Source: Streptomyces caelestis
GTDB taxonomy: Bacteria > Actinomycetota > Actinomycetes > Streptomycetales > Streptomycetaceae
Assembly: GCF_014205255.1 (NCBI RefSeq)
Contig: NZ_JACHNE010000001.1
Location: 930,001 to 994,000, forward strand
Direction of reading: 5' to 3'
Length of the DNA: 64,000 nt
Numbering within the stretch: the first letter of the stretch is position 1; each line of letters starts with the position of its first letter. Below, one piece after another: positions 7,457 to 16,507 of the stretch. The position numbers were made by a program, and so were the translations under genes. The notes under the pieces were generated by a model, which saw only the letters and a program-made list of their open reading frames with translations, had not been told where the DNA came from and ran no database searches.

Positions 7457-10400
7457 ATGAGCGCATCCGAGGCATCCCGCACGCGTCTCCTCGGCACGTG
7501 CCTTCCCGATCTCCTGCTGGAGCAGGCGCTCCGTGCTCCGGACCGGACGGCCGCCGTCCACGGCGAGCGCAGCATCACCTACGCCGAACTGATACGCAGC
7601 AGCTGTGACCTGGGCGCCTTCCTGAAGCACGAGGGCGTGGGCCGGGACAGCCGCGTCGGTCTGTTCATGGAGCCGTCACTCGACCTGCTGGTCGGTGCCT
7701 GGGGGATCCTGCACGCGGGCGGCGCCTACGTCCCGCTCTCCCCGGAATACCCCGAGGAGCGGATCGAGTACATGATGAAGGATGCCGGGGTCGAGATCGT
7801 CCTCACCCAGGAACACCTTCGTCCATCACTTCACGACTTATCCGGGGCGCCGGTGAGGGTGTTGACCCTCGACGAGACCCGGCGCATACGCCACGAGGGT
7901 CACCGAATACCCGGGTCGACCGAAGAGGTCGACGAACAGAATTCGGATACGCACGCACGGCCCGATGGACTCGCGTACGTCATCTACACTTCCGGCAGCA
8001 CTGGAAAGCCGAAGGGAGTGATGATCGAACACAAGAGCATCGTGAACCAGATGAGATGGCTGCACGATGTCTGCGAAATAGATGACGAAAAGACCGTCCT
8101 CCAGAAGACGCCGATAAGTTTTGACGCCGCGCAGTGGGAGTTACTCGCGTCGGCTTGCGGAGCCAAGGTCGTGATGGGCGAACCCGGCATCTACCGGGAC
8201 CCCGAAGCCGTCATCGACACGATCGTCCGGCACGACATCACCACGTTGCAGTGTGTCCCCACGCTTCTCCAGGCGCTGATCGACACGGAAGAGCTCCCGT
8301 CCTGCCGATCACTGCGGCAGATATTCAGCGGCGGCGAGGCGCTCTCCCGCAGCCTGGCCCGGCAGTGCCTCGACACCATGCCCGACTGCCGGCTCGTCAA
8401 CCTGTACGGCCCCACCGAGTGCACCATCAACGCCTCGGCCTTCACTGTGGACCGGTCGGCCGTCGACGTCGGACCGAGCACCATGCCCATCGGCTCACCG
8501 GTGTACGACACCACCTTCCATGTCCTGGACACCGAGGGACACCCCGTCGCGGTCGGGGAAGTCGGCGAACTCCACATCGGTGGGGTCCAGGTGGCCCGCG
8601 GCTATCTGAACCGCCCCAATCTCACCGCGGACCGCTTCCGTGACGATCCCTTCGCGACGCAACCCGGTGCCCTCCTGTACCGCACCGGCGACCTGGTCCA
8701 CTGGAACGCGGACGGCACCGTGCAGTTCGTGGGGCGCGCCGACAACCAGGTGAAGCTGCGAGGCTACCGCGTCGAACTCGACGAGATCAGCAGGACCATC
8801 GAGACGCACGACTGGGTCAGGAACGCCGCGGTCCTGCTCCGCGACGACACCGCCACCGGCTTTCAGAACCTGGTGGCCTTCGTCGAACTGAACCCCAAGG
8901 AAGCCGCCCTGATGGACCAGGGCAACCACGGCGCCCACCACCAGTCGAAACGAAGCAGGCTCCAGGTCAGGGCCCAACTGTCCAACCAAGGCTGCCGGGA
9001 CCAGGCCGAGCTCGCCGACAGGCCTGTGACCGAACTCCCCGGCGCCGAGGCTACGCCCCGACAGCGCGCCCTGGCCTTCGCCCGCAAGACGTACCGGTTC
9101 TATGAAGGCGGTGAGGTCCGCCGGGACGACGTCCTGCGGCTGCTCGGTCGGCGTGACGCCGAACCGGACGGCGTGGCCGCCCGTACCCCGGACAGCCTGA
9201 GCCTCGCGGAAGTCGGCGAGATCCTGCGGAACTTCGGACAGCACCTCAGCGACGAACGGCTGCTGCCGAAATACGCTTACGCCTCGCCCGGCTCCCTGTA
9301 CGCGACGCAGATGTACCTTGAACTCGCCGGTGTGGGCGGGATGCCGCCGGGCATGTACTACTACCACCCACTGCGCCACCAGCTGGTGCGTGTCGGCGAC
9401 GCCCCGGAAGGGCCCGCCCCTCGGGCGAGGGTCCACTTCCTCGGCAAGCACCGGGCGATCGAGCCGGTGTACCGCAACAACATTCAGGAAGTGCTGGAGA
9501 TCGAGGCCGGACACATGGTCGGCCTGTTCCAGGAGGTCCTGCCGGCCTACGGTCTCGACATCACGGCTGCCGCGTACTCGCCCGCTGCCAAGACCCACTT
9601 CGACTGCGCGGCGGAGGACTACTACCTCGGGACGTTCGAGTGGGTGCCGCACGGCGCCGCCGCGGCTGCCGAGGCCCTCGACATCTACGTGCAGGCGCAC
9701 CCCGGGAAGATCGCCGACCTGCCCGCCGGGCAGTACCGGTGGACGGACGGCCGTCTGGTGCGTGTCTCCGACGCCCTCGTGCTGAGGAAACACCTCATCG
9801 CGATCAACCAACGGGTGTACGAGCGCGCTGCCCTCGGCATCGCCCTGGTCGCCCGGGGCCGCACACCCTGGCGGCACTATGTCGAACTCGGCCGCACGCT
9901 CCAGCGCCTCCAGATGAACGATCTCAACCTGGGGTTCATGTCGGCGGGCTACAGCTCCAAGACCGGAAACGACCTGCCCGCGGCCCGGCGCCTGGAACAG
10001 ATCCTCACCGCTTGCGGGCTGCCTACGGGCCCTTCGTACTTCTGCGTCGGCGGCAGGGTCAGCGAGGAGCAGGTGCTCGGCCAGGGCATGAGGGAGGACG
10101 TGGTCCACATGCAGGGGCCGGCAGAGCTGATCAGAGAGGATCTGACCGGCCTGCTGCCGCACTACATGGTGCCGAACCGTATCGTCATCGTGGACCGCCT
10201 CCCGCTGACCGCCAACGGCAAGATCGACACGAAGGCGCTGGAGGCCTCGCGGCAGGCCGAACTCGCCCCGCCCGAGCGTGCCCTGGTCTCCCCCCGTACC
10301 AGAACCGAGCGCAAAGTCCGGGACGTGTGGCAGGCGGTGCTCAAGCGCGAACAGGTCTCGGTCGTCGACGACTTCTTCGAGTCCGGCGGCAATTCCCTGA

Positions 10401-11623
10401 TCGCCGTGAGGCTTGTCAGCCGTCTGAACAAGGTGTTCGGCAGTGCCCTGCCGCTTCAGGTGCTGTTCGAAGCCCCCACAGTGGAGAAACTCGCCGCCAG
10501 GCTGGACGCCGCCGTTCCCGGGCCCGTATCTCGTCTGGTTCCGCTCCAGCCCGAGGGCTCCGGCACGCCGCTCCACTGCTGGCCGGGCCTGGGCGGCTAC
10601 CCCATGAACCTGCGGCCGCTGGCCGCCGCGCTCGGCGCGGACCGGCCCGTCTACGGTGTGCAGGCACACGGCATCAACCGTGGCGAGACCCCCTACGCCA
10701 CGGTCCGCGAGATGGCGCTGGCGGACGTCGCGGCGATCAGAGGTGTCCAGCCGCGCGGGCCCTACCTGCTGTGCGGCTACTCCTTCGGCGCGCGGGTCGC
10801 CTTCGAGACGGCGTACCAGCTGGAACAGGCCGGGGAAAGCGTGGAGCACCTGTTCCTCATAGCCCCCGGCCAGCCCCGGCTGCGCCCCGAGGACGCCTCA
10901 GCCGCGACGGGAACCGCCGACTTCGCGGACCGGGCTTTCCTCGCCCTGCTCTTCTCCGTCTTCGCCGGCACGCTCAACGGACCCGTGCTGGACGAGTGCC
11001 TGCGGACCGTCACCGACCAGGACAGTTTCGTCGCCTTCGTCACGACCCGGTTCGGCGGCTTGAACGAGGACCTCGTGCGGGCCGTCACCGACATCGTGCG
11101 GCAGACCTACTCCCTCACCTATGAGTTCCGCGAGCTGACGGGGCGGCGGCTGAACGCACCGGTGACCCTCGTCAAGGCGGCCGACGACAACTACTCCTTC
11201 ATCGAGAACCAGAACGGCTTCTCGGCGGAGCCTCCCTTCGTCCATCGTCTGACGGCGGGGCACTACGACGTGCTGCGCACCCCGCATGTGGCCGAGCTCG
11301 CGGCACTGATCCGCGGCCGACTGCCCGCCTCGTCCCGGACCCCCCACCCGACTCCCCGTCACGCCCCGGTGTCCCAAGTCCCGTCACAGGAGGCCGTAGT
11401 GCCACACGTCAACATCAAGCACTTCCCGGTGCCGATCACCCGGGAGCAGGAGACCGAGCTGGTCGCCGCGGTCACCGCCGCGGTACGCAACGCCTTCGGC
11501 TGCGAGGAGGACGTCATCTCGATCTCCCTCGAACCGGTCGAGCAGGAGGTGTGGAACGAGCGTGTGTACCTCCCCGAGATCGTCGAGCGCAAGAACCTGC
11601 TCCGCAAGGCACCCAACTACTGA
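7457..11623 (+). CDS. minA: Indigoidine/minimycin-type NRPS (A-Ox-T-TE) with C-terminal tautomerase domain
   Basis: This is a 1388-residue single-module synthetase. The adenylation domain spans about residues 20-540 and its A10 motif (TANGKID) lies near 920. An FMN oxidase domain is inserted between A8 (about 430) and A10. The carrier domain has its phosphopantetheine serine near 980 (ESGGNSL). The thioesterase has a GYSFG nucleophile near 1109 and a GHYD histidine near 1269. The specificity residues read D-A-W-Q-F-G-L-I-N, the glutamine code of indigoidine synthetases. Such enzymes cyclise and oxidise L-glutamine to the blue dimer indigoidine or, with partner enzymes, feed C-nucleoside minimycin. 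After a Pro-rich linker, residues 1315-1388 form a 4-oxalocrotonate-tautomerase-like domain, which is unusual. The symbol follows the minimycin system and rests on gene order. Confidence 0.9.
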   Translation: MSASEASRTRLLGTCLPDLLLEQALRAPDRTAAVHGERSITYAELIRSSCDLGAFLKHEGVGRDSRVGLFMEPSLDLLVGAWGILHAGGAYVPLSPEYPEERIEYMMKDAGVEIVLTQEHLRPSLHDLSGAPVRVLTLDETRRIRHEGHRIPGSTEEVDEQNSDTHARPDGLAYVIYTSGSTGKPKGVMIEHKSIVNQMRWLHDVCEIDDEKTVLQKTPISFDAAQWELLASACGAKVVMGEPGIYRDPEAVIDTIVRHDITTLQCVPTLLQALIDTEELPSCRSLRQIFSGGEALSRSLARQCLDTMPDCRLVNLYGPTECTINASAFTVDRSAVDVGPSTMPIGSPVYDTTFHVLDTEGHPVAVGEVGELHIGGVQVARGYLNRPNLTADRFRDDPFATQPGALLYRTGDLVHWNADGTVQFVGRADNQVKLRGYRVELDEISRTIETHDWVRNAAVLLRDDTATGFQNLVAFVELNPKEAALMDQGNHGAHHQSKRSRLQVRAQLSNQGCRDQAELADRPVTELPGAEATPRQRALAFARKTYRFYEGGEVRRDDVLRLLGRRDAEPDGVAARTPDSLSLAEVGEILRNFGQHLSDERLLPKYAYASPGSLYATQMYLELAGVGGMPPGMYYYHPLRHQLVRVGDAPEGPAPRARVHFLGKHRAIEPVYRNNIQEVLEIEAGHMVGLFQEVLPAYGLDITAAAYSPAAKTHFDCAAEDYYLGTFEWVPHGAAAAAEALDIYVQAHPGKIADLPAGQYRWTDGRLVRVSDALVLRKHLIAINQRVYERAALGIALVARGRTPWRHYVELGRTLQRLQMNDLNLGFMSAGYSSKTGNDLPAARRLEQILTACGLPTGPSYFCVGGRVSEEQVLGQGMREDVVHMQGPAELIREDLTGLLPHYMVPNRIVIVDRLPLTANGKIDTKALEASRQAELAPPERALVSPRTRTERKVRDVWQAVLKREQVSVVDDFFESGGNSLIAVRLVSRLNKVFGSALPLQVLFEAPTVEKLAARLDAAVPGPVSRLVPLQPEGSGTPLHCWPGLGGYPMNLRPLAAALGADRPVYGVQAHGINRGETPYATVREMALADVAAIRGVQPRGPYLLCGYSFGARVAFETAYQLEQAGESVEHLFLIAPGQPRLRPEDASAATGTADFADRAFLALLFSVFAGTLNGPVLDECLRTVTDQDSFVAFVTTRFGGLNEDLVRAVTDIVRQTYSLTYEFRELTGRRLNAPVTLVKAADDNYSFIENQNGFSAEPPFVHRLTAGHYDVLRTPHVAELAALIRGRLPASSRTPHPTPRHAPVSQVPSQEAVVPHVNIKHFPVPITREQETELVAAVTAAVRNAFGCEEDVISISLEPVEQEVWNERVYLPEIVERKNLLRKAPNY
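11399..11623 (+). CDS. Possible internally initiated tautomerase (in frame with the NRPS)
   Basis: A GTG at 11399 lies in the same frame as the synthetase and is preceded five bases upstream by AGGAGG (11388-11393). Translation from here gives a 74-residue protein beginning (M)PHVNIKHFPVPIT, which resembles PptA-like members of the 4-oxalocrotonate tautomerase family. In that family the catalytic base is the N-terminal proline exposed after methionine removal. Only the internally initiated form would have a free Pro-1. No stop codon separates it from the synthetase. It may be made both ways, or the stop may have been lost recently. The precise role in the pathway is unknown. Confidence 0.5.
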   Translation: MPHVNIKHFPVPITREQETELVAAVTAAVRNAFGCEEDVISISLEPVEQEVWNERVYLPEIVERKNLLRKAPNY

Positions 11624-11653
11624 CCGCCGCATCAGCTCCGGAAGGATCCGCAC

Positions 11654-12604
11654 ATGACCACGCAGCCAGGCGCGCACAGCCCCGTGCCGCTGGTGTTCAC
11701 CGATGAGGTGGCCGCGGCGCTCGCCGCGGGCGACCCCGTGGTGGCTCTGGAATCCAACGTCATCACCCACGGCCTGCCGTACCCCGACAACGCGGCCACC
11801 GCCCGCAAGGTCGAGGAGGCCGTGCGGGTCGGCGGCGCGGTGCCGGCCACCATCGGCATCGACGGCGGCCGGATCCTGGTAGGGATGACCGACAAGGACA
11901 TCGAGCGCTTCGCCGCCACGGCCGGCATCCCCAAGGTGAGCAGCCGGGATCTGCCGGTCGTCCTGGCCGCCGGAGGCCTGGGCGCCACCACTGTCGCCTC
12001 CTCCCTGGTGGCGGCGGAACTCGCCGGGATTGCCTTCTTCGCCTCGGCGGGCATAGGAGGCGTCCATCGCGGGGCCGAGACCACCATGGACATCTCCTCC
12101 GACCTGATCCAGTTCACCCGGTCGAAGGTGGCGGTGGTCTGCGCCGGCGCGAAGAAGATCCTCGACCTCGGTCTGACCATGGAGTTCCTGGAGACCCACT
12201 GCGTCCCCGTCATCTCCTACGGGTTCGACGACTTCCCCGCCTTCTACTGCCGCTCCAGCGGACTGCGCGCGCCGCACCGGCTGGACGACGAGGCACTGAT
12301 CGCCCGTGCCGTCGACACCCACTGGGGGCTGGGCAACGACAGTGCCGTCCTCATCACCAGCCCGACCACGCAGGAGGACGCCATCGACGGTGACCAGATC
12401 GAGGCGGCCATCGCGGAGGCGCTCGCCGCCGCCGAGCGGGACGGGATCCGGGGCGGCGCCGTGACGAAGTACGTCATGCGCGCAGTCGACCGGGCGACCG
12501 AGGGCAGGTCGGCCCAGGCCAACATGGCGGTCCTCGTCCATACGGCGGAGGTCGGCGGCCGGCTCGCGGCGGCCCACGCCGAGTACCGCCGGGAGAACCG
12601 ATGA
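11654..12604 (+). CDS. minB: Pseudouridine-5'-phosphate glycosidase family C-glycosynthase
   Basis: This 316-residue protein is a typical full-length PsuG/IndA-family enzyme, with [14 protein letters not shown] near the N-terminus, the conserved [21 protein letters not shown] and [18 protein letters not shown] segments, and PTTQEDAI. PsuG enzymes reversibly join ribose 5-phosphate to uracil through a C-C bond. In indigoidine and minimycin clusters the homologue forms the C-nucleoside from the synthetase product. The gene starts 31 bp after the synthetase stop and overlaps the next reading frame, consistent with one operon. Symbol assigned by homology and context. Confidence 0.9.
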   Translation: MTTQPGAHSPVPLVFTDEVAAALAAGDPVVALESNVITHGLPYPDNAATARKVEEAVRVGGAVPATIGIDGGRILVGMTDKDIERFAATAGIPKVSSRDLPVVLAAGGLGATTVASSLVAAELAGIAFFASAGIGGVHRGAETTMDISSDLIQFTRSKVAVVCAGAKKILDLGLTMEFLETHCVPVISYGFDDFPAFYCRSSGLRAPHRLDDEALIARAVDTHWGLGNDSAVLITSPTTQEDAIDGDQIEAAIAEALAAAERDGIRGGAVTKYVMRAVDRATEGRSAQANMAVLVHTAEVGGRLAAAHAEYRRENR

Positions 12605-12651
12605 CGGACCGTCCGACGGACAGCGCGCATGATTCCAAGGAGAGGGCAGGC

Positions 12652-13323
12652 ATGACGTACCTGGCGATGTTCGATCTCGACGGAACGCTGGTGGACTCTC
12701 CGCGGGCGATCGTGGAGACATTCGCCGCCGCCTTCGAGGCGATGGGCGTCGCGCCCCGGGATCCCGCGGACGTACGGGCCACCATCGGACTTCCGCTGGA
12801 GCAGGCTTTCGCCACTCTGTTGGGCGTGTCGCGGGACGATGCCCGCACCGCCGAAGGAGTGGCCCGCTACCAGGAGGCGTTCCGCACCGTCATCCTGCCC
12901 CGAGCGCACTCGCTCGTCTTCCCCTCGGTCGCGGAGGGGCTCGACGAGCTCCGCCGCCGGGGCCTCGACCTGGCCGTGGTCACCAGCAAGTTCCACGCCA
13001 GCGCCGAGGCCCTGCTAAGCGCGGCAGGCCTGCTGGACCGCTTCTCGGTCCTGATCGGTGCGGACGATGTCACGCGCCCCAAGCCGCACCCCGAGTCGGG
13101 CCAGGTGGCCATCGCACGCTGCGGTGCCGAGCCGGAGCGGGCGGTGATGGTCGGAGACACGACCCACGACCTGTTCATGGCCCAGGCGGCCGGTGTCCGG
13201 TCGATCGCGGTCACCTATGGAGTGCACTCACGGACCGAGCTTGCCGCAGCCGGGCCGTCGCACATCGCCGACAGCTTCGACGAGGTCGTCGCCTACATCC
13301 TCAAGGGGCTGCCTCAGGACTGA
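12652..13323 (+). CDS. HAD-superfamily phosphatase
   Basis: This 223-residue HAD hydrolase has the nucleophile motif FDLDGTLVDS at its N-terminus, a threonine/serine motif II in VVTSKF, the motif III lysine in RPKPHP, and the acidic motif IV VGDTTHD. It fits 5'-nucleotide or phosphoglycolate-type phosphatases. An upstream in-frame ATG at 12601 overlaps the preceding stop (ATGA). The ATG at 12652 has a better ribosome binding site (AAGGAG, nine bases away) and places the catalytic motif at the usual position. In the minimycin system a phosphatase of this family dephosphorylates the C-nucleotide; here it is a separate protein from the following DUF4243 gene. Confidence 0.85.
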   Translation: MTYLAMFDLDGTLVDSPRAIVETFAAAFEAMGVAPRDPADVRATIGLPLEQAFATLLGVSRDDARTAEGVARYQEAFRTVILPRAHSLVFPSVAEGLDELRRRGLDLAVVTSKFHASAEALLSAAGLLDRFSVLIGADDVTRPKPHPESGQVAIARCGAEPERAVMVGDTTHDLFMAQAAGVRSIAVTYGVHSRTELAAAGPSHIADSFDEVVAYILKGLPQD

Positions 13324-13398
13324 CTTCGGCCGGGGCGCCCGGCCGCCCCGGCAGGTCCTCACAGGTCCCGTACGTTCGTACCAGAAAGGGCAGGCCCC

Positions 13399-14643
13399 AT
13401 GGCCGACATCACCGCAGCGCACACCGCACCCGCGGACACCGACCGGTCCGACACCGGCGTCGTCGACCGCCTGCTGAGCGATCGCACCCACCACATCGAG
13501 TTCAACGGCCATCTCACCAACCACGTCAAGCACGCCGTGGTGGCCCTGGCCGGTCTCGGCGTGGAGCCGGAACGCATCAGCGCGTACCACGACAACTACG
13601 TGAAGCTCACGCCGTACGGCTTCCCCGTGGAACCGGCCCGCCGCGCGCGGCTCACCATCACGGACGACAACTGGCTCCAATTCCTCGGCCAACGTACCGA
13701 CTTCGCCGCGTACTGCGACTTCTTCGACCGCCGGGAGAGGGAACTCGGCATGCCGGAGGTGCTCAGGCGCTACCTGCCGCACCTTCTGCCCGGCTGGGTC
13801 GGAGCACTTCAGCACGCCACCATCCACCTGGGCTGGGCGCTGGATGCGGGCAACCGCTGGATGGCCATCGAGGGCCTTGCTTATCTCGCCTTCGCCCACG
13901 TCTCCTGCCACCCGGAACGTGCCCGCCCGGCCGACTCCGGCCACGCCGAGGAGAAACCGAAGGACTCTCTGATGCGCATCGCCGGCTTCTGGGAGGAGAA
14001 CCGGCCCGAACTCGGTCCCTGGGTGGAGAACCTGGTCAAGGACACCACGGCCGAGGCGGTGGGCGACATCCACCCCGAACTCCTGCGCTCGGGACTGCAG
14101 TACCGCATCGCCCGGATGCTCGGCGAGGGGCATCCGCTGATCGACGCGACACCCACCTGGAGCACGGCACAGGACCCCGTCACCAGCTGGGACGACCTGA
14201 CCTACCTGGTCACGCTGCTGTATCTGGTGGAGCCGGGGGACTTCCTGCTGCTGCATCTGATCACCTCGCTGCACGCGATGCGGCACATCGCGGACGCTCT
14301 CCCTGCCGACCAGCGCCATGACGCAGTTCGGTACTACTGGACGGGCATCCTGGGCGTGCTCTTCTCGCGCGGGCACTTCCCCCGGCCGCGGAAGCTGGCG
14401 GCGCTGGACTCCCTCTTCGACGCCGCCCTGGACGACCTGGAGGACCCGCGGTGGGCCCGGGAGTGGGACTGGCTCGTCGCGCGGGCGGTCGAGGAGGAAG
14501 AGGAACACAACCCCAAGCTGGTGTACGTCATGCGTGAGATGTGGCGCAGGAGCGGCGGCATGTCCCTGTACCGCGTCGCCGCGGGCCAGTTCACCGCCAC
14601 TCCGGAACTGCCTGCCACCTTCGAGCAGCCGCCCGTGGAATGA
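13399..14643 (+). CDS. Questin-oxidase-like (DUF4243) protein
   Basis: This 414-residue protein belongs to the questin oxidase-like family (DUF4243). It has the NHVKHAVVALAGLGV opening after the FNGHLTNH motif and several conserved histidine-containing helices (LQHATIHLGWALDAG, LAFAHVSCH, LHAMRHIADALP). Fungal relatives carry out Baeyer-Villiger-type ring cleavage. In minimycin clusters the corresponding domain is the C-terminal half of a two-domain protein whose N-terminal half is the HAD phosphatase. Here the two are encoded separately, 75 bp apart. It is therefore a candidate for the oxidative ring step that separates minimycin from indigoidine (inference). Confidence 0.8.
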   Translation: MADITAAHTAPADTDRSDTGVVDRLLSDRTHHIEFNGHLTNHVKHAVVALAGLGVEPERISAYHDNYVKLTPYGFPVEPARRARLTITDDNWLQFLGQRTDFAAYCDFFDRRERELGMPEVLRRYLPHLLPGWVGALQHATIHLGWALDAGNRWMAIEGLAYLAFAHVSCHPERARPADSGHAEEKPKDSLMRIAGFWEENRPELGPWVENLVKDTTAEAVGDIHPELLRSGLQYRIARMLGEGHPLIDATPTWSTAQDPVTSWDDLTYLVTLLYLVEPGDFLLLHLITSLHAMRHIADALPADQRHDAVRYYWTGILGVLFSRGHFPRPRKLAALDSLFDAALDDLEDPRWAREWDWLVARAVEEEEEHNPKLVYVMREMWRRSGGMSLYRVAAGQFTATPELPATFEQPPVE

Positions 14644-14677
14644 CCGGACCAGACCCCCACTGAGAGGTAGGACACCC

Positions 14678-15409
14678 ATGACCGCTCCCACCGCACCGTC
14701 CATCGACAGGTACCTCGGAACGAACGTCCACCTGCTGCCCCAGACAGACCAGTTACGTGCCCTTCACACCGTGGTCCGGGACCGGAACGCGCGCCGGGAG
14801 GACTTCGTCTTTTGCTCCGGCCGCATAATCCGCCTGCTGATCGAGGCGAGCCTCAACCTGCTCCCCTTCCAGCCCCACGACGTCCGCACCCCCGTCGGCA
14901 GTACCTACGAGGGCCTTCGCCTCTCCGCGAAGGTGTGCGGCGTTCCCGTCGTGCGCGCCGGGGAGAGCATGGAGAGCGAACTGCGCGCGGTATGCCCGGG
15001 GATCCCCATCGGCAAGATCCTCATCCAACGGGACACGACCACCAAACTGCCCGAGCTGTACTACATCAAGCTCCCCGACGACATCGCCGACCACCACGTC
15101 CTTCTGCTCGATCCGATGCTGGCGACCGGGGGAACCGCTCTGGCCGCCATCGAGGTGCTCCTGGAGCGGGGGGTCCCCGAACAAAACATCGTCTTCGTCA
15201 ACTTCATCACCGTGCCGGAGGGCATCACCGCCGTGTGCGAGCGATACCCCGGGGTGAGGATCGTGACCTCTTCCATCGAGCAGCGGCTCAACGAGAACGC
15301 CTACATGGTGCCCGGCATCGGTGACTTCGGCGACCGCTACTTCGGGACGGACGCACAGCGGCATGAACCGCCCACCACACCCGCGACAGCCCCGGCCGGG
15401 CGGCGTTGA
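14678..15409 (+). CDS. minD: Uracil phosphoribosyltransferase
   Basis: The ATG at 14678 gives 243 residues; longer open frames upstream overlap the DUF4243 gene and are rejected. The PRPP-binding motif VLLLDPMLATGGTA (about residues 145-158) and the C-terminal VPGIGDFGDRYFGT uracil-binding loop identify a Upp-type uracil phosphoribosyltransferase (uracil plus PRPP to UMP). Chromosomal upp is a salvage gene. Position at the end of this operon matches the extra copy in minimycin clusters, where it is thought to protect the host or recycle toxic pyrimidine-like intermediates. A hydrophilic tail rich in Pro and Thr follows the catalytic domain. Confidence 0.88.
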   Translation: MTAPTAPSIDRYLGTNVHLLPQTDQLRALHTVVRDRNARREDFVFCSGRIIRLLIEASLNLLPFQPHDVRTPVGSTYEGLRLSAKVCGVPVVRAGESMESELRAVCPGIPIGKILIQRDTTTKLPELYYIKLPDDIADHHVLLLDPMLATGGTALAAIEVLLERGVPEQNIVFVNFITVPEGITAVCERYPGVRIVTSSIEQRLNENAYMVPGIGDFGDRYFGTDAQRHEPPTTPATAPAGRR

Positions 15410-15463
15410 CAGGGCTACGCCGCTGACCATGGCAGGACGCGCGGTGGCGGCTTGCTCAAGCAG

Positions 15464-15494
15464 GCCGCCCGCCCTTGTCCCATGGGCGGGCGGC
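15464..15494. terminator. Strong GC hairpin, bidirectional terminator
   Basis: GCCGCCCGCCC (15464-15474) and its exact complement GGGCGGGCGGC (15484-15494) form an 11-bp stem with a nine-base loop. It lies between the convergent uracil phosphoribosyltransferase and LuxR-type genes, the right place for a shared terminator. There is no U-tract, as is common in Streptomyces. Confidence 0.7.
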
Positions 15495-15561
15495 GGGAGC
15501 GGCCGGGGGCGAAGCTCGTGCCGTCAGCTGGTCACGCGACGGCGAACGCGGCGACAGCCGG

Positions 15562-16488
15562 TCAGAGCCACCCCCGCCTGACGGCTTCGACAGCGGCTTG
15601 TACGCGGTTCTTCGCGCTGAGCTTGTCCAACAAGGTCACGATGTCCCGACGGTAGGTCCGGATCGAGACCCCGATCTCGCGGGCGATGGCCTCGTCCTGG
15701 CCCCCGTCGGCCAGCCGCCTGAGGATGACCTGCTCGCGCGAGGACAGGCCGCTGCCGGCGCTGCCACCGGCCCGGTCACCGCCGGTGCCGGAAAGCAGCG
15801 TCTCCAGGTCGGTTGCCTCCGCCCAGCGCTCCTCGAAAACCCGGGCGGCCAGCGCGACCGACTGCGGATGGCGCACCATGGTGAGCGACTCGGGATCGCC
15901 CACGCCCTTGTCGGCGAACAGAGCCAGCCGGTCCCCGACCAGGATGATCCGCACCGGCACCGAAGCCTGGACGCGGACTCGGACACCCGCATCGGCCAGT
16001 TCCCGCAGATGTCGCTGACCGGTCGGCGTCTCCAGGTGGCTACGGGCATACACACACCGCATCAGCAGACCCCGCTCGATGGCCCTGAGCGCGCGCTCGC
16101 GCTCCGCGGCCAGGGCGTCCGCGGACTCCGGCGGGCCGGGATGGGTGCTTCTCAGCTCGTCGTCGGCGAGCATGGTTAACGCGCGTAGCGTGGCGCCCGT
16201 CCGGGCTGGTCCCTGGAACCACTCGAGGCGGTGTGCCGTGCTCTGCGGCTGGTCGTTCTGCGCGGGGGCCATGCGGAGTTGCTCGAGGGCCTCGCTGAGG
16301 TGTTCCACCTCCTCGGCCATGTGGTGCAGTCGGTCGGCCACGTGCTGCATCGCTCGATGGGCCGAATCCTCGGGGCCGACTGCTCTGACCTGCGATCCGA
16401 CCGTCGGTGGGCGGCTGTCGGGCCGCATGCCGATGTGTTTCGCGGCTGATATCTCTGGTTGCGTCGTAACAGGGTGTCGCATGATCAT
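15562..16488 (-). CDS. LuxR-type helix-turn-helix regulator
   Basis: This 308-residue protein has a C-terminal LuxR/GerE-type DNA-binding domain (LSSREQVILRRLADGGQDEAIAREIG, about residues 240-300). The central region, with RVRVQASVPVRIILVGDRLALF, resembles the TrmB/phospholipase-D-like sensor part found in many Streptomyces LuxR regulators that lack a receiver domain. The first about 60 residues include a predicted helical, possibly coiled-coil stretch (ADRLHHMAEEVEHLSEALEQL). The start ATG has GAGGGG upstream. It follows the P450 gene by 20 bp on the same strand, so they are probably co-transcribed. It may regulate the convergent minimycin-type cluster, but that is position only. Confidence 0.8.
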   Translation of the reverse strand: MIMRHPVTTQPEISAAKHIGMRPDSRPPTVGSQVRAVGPEDSAHRAMQHVADRLHHMAEEVEHLSEALEQLRMAPAQNDQPQSTAHRLEWFQGPARTGATLRALTMLADDELRSTHPGPPESADALAAERERALRAIERGLLMRCVYARSHLETPTGQRHLRELADAGVRVRVQASVPVRIILVGDRLALFADKGVGDPESLTMVRHPQSVALAARVFEERWAEATDLETLLSGTGGDRAGGSAGSGLSSREQVILRRLADGGQDEAIAREIGVSIRTYRRDIVTLLDKLSAKNRVQAAVEAVRRGWL

Positions 16489-16507
16489 TTTCCCCTCGGG
16501 GGCAACC

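Noticed and set aside
8495..10849. 784-codon minus-strand open frame
   Set aside because: Antisense shadow of the indigoidine-type synthetase, with no domain signatures.
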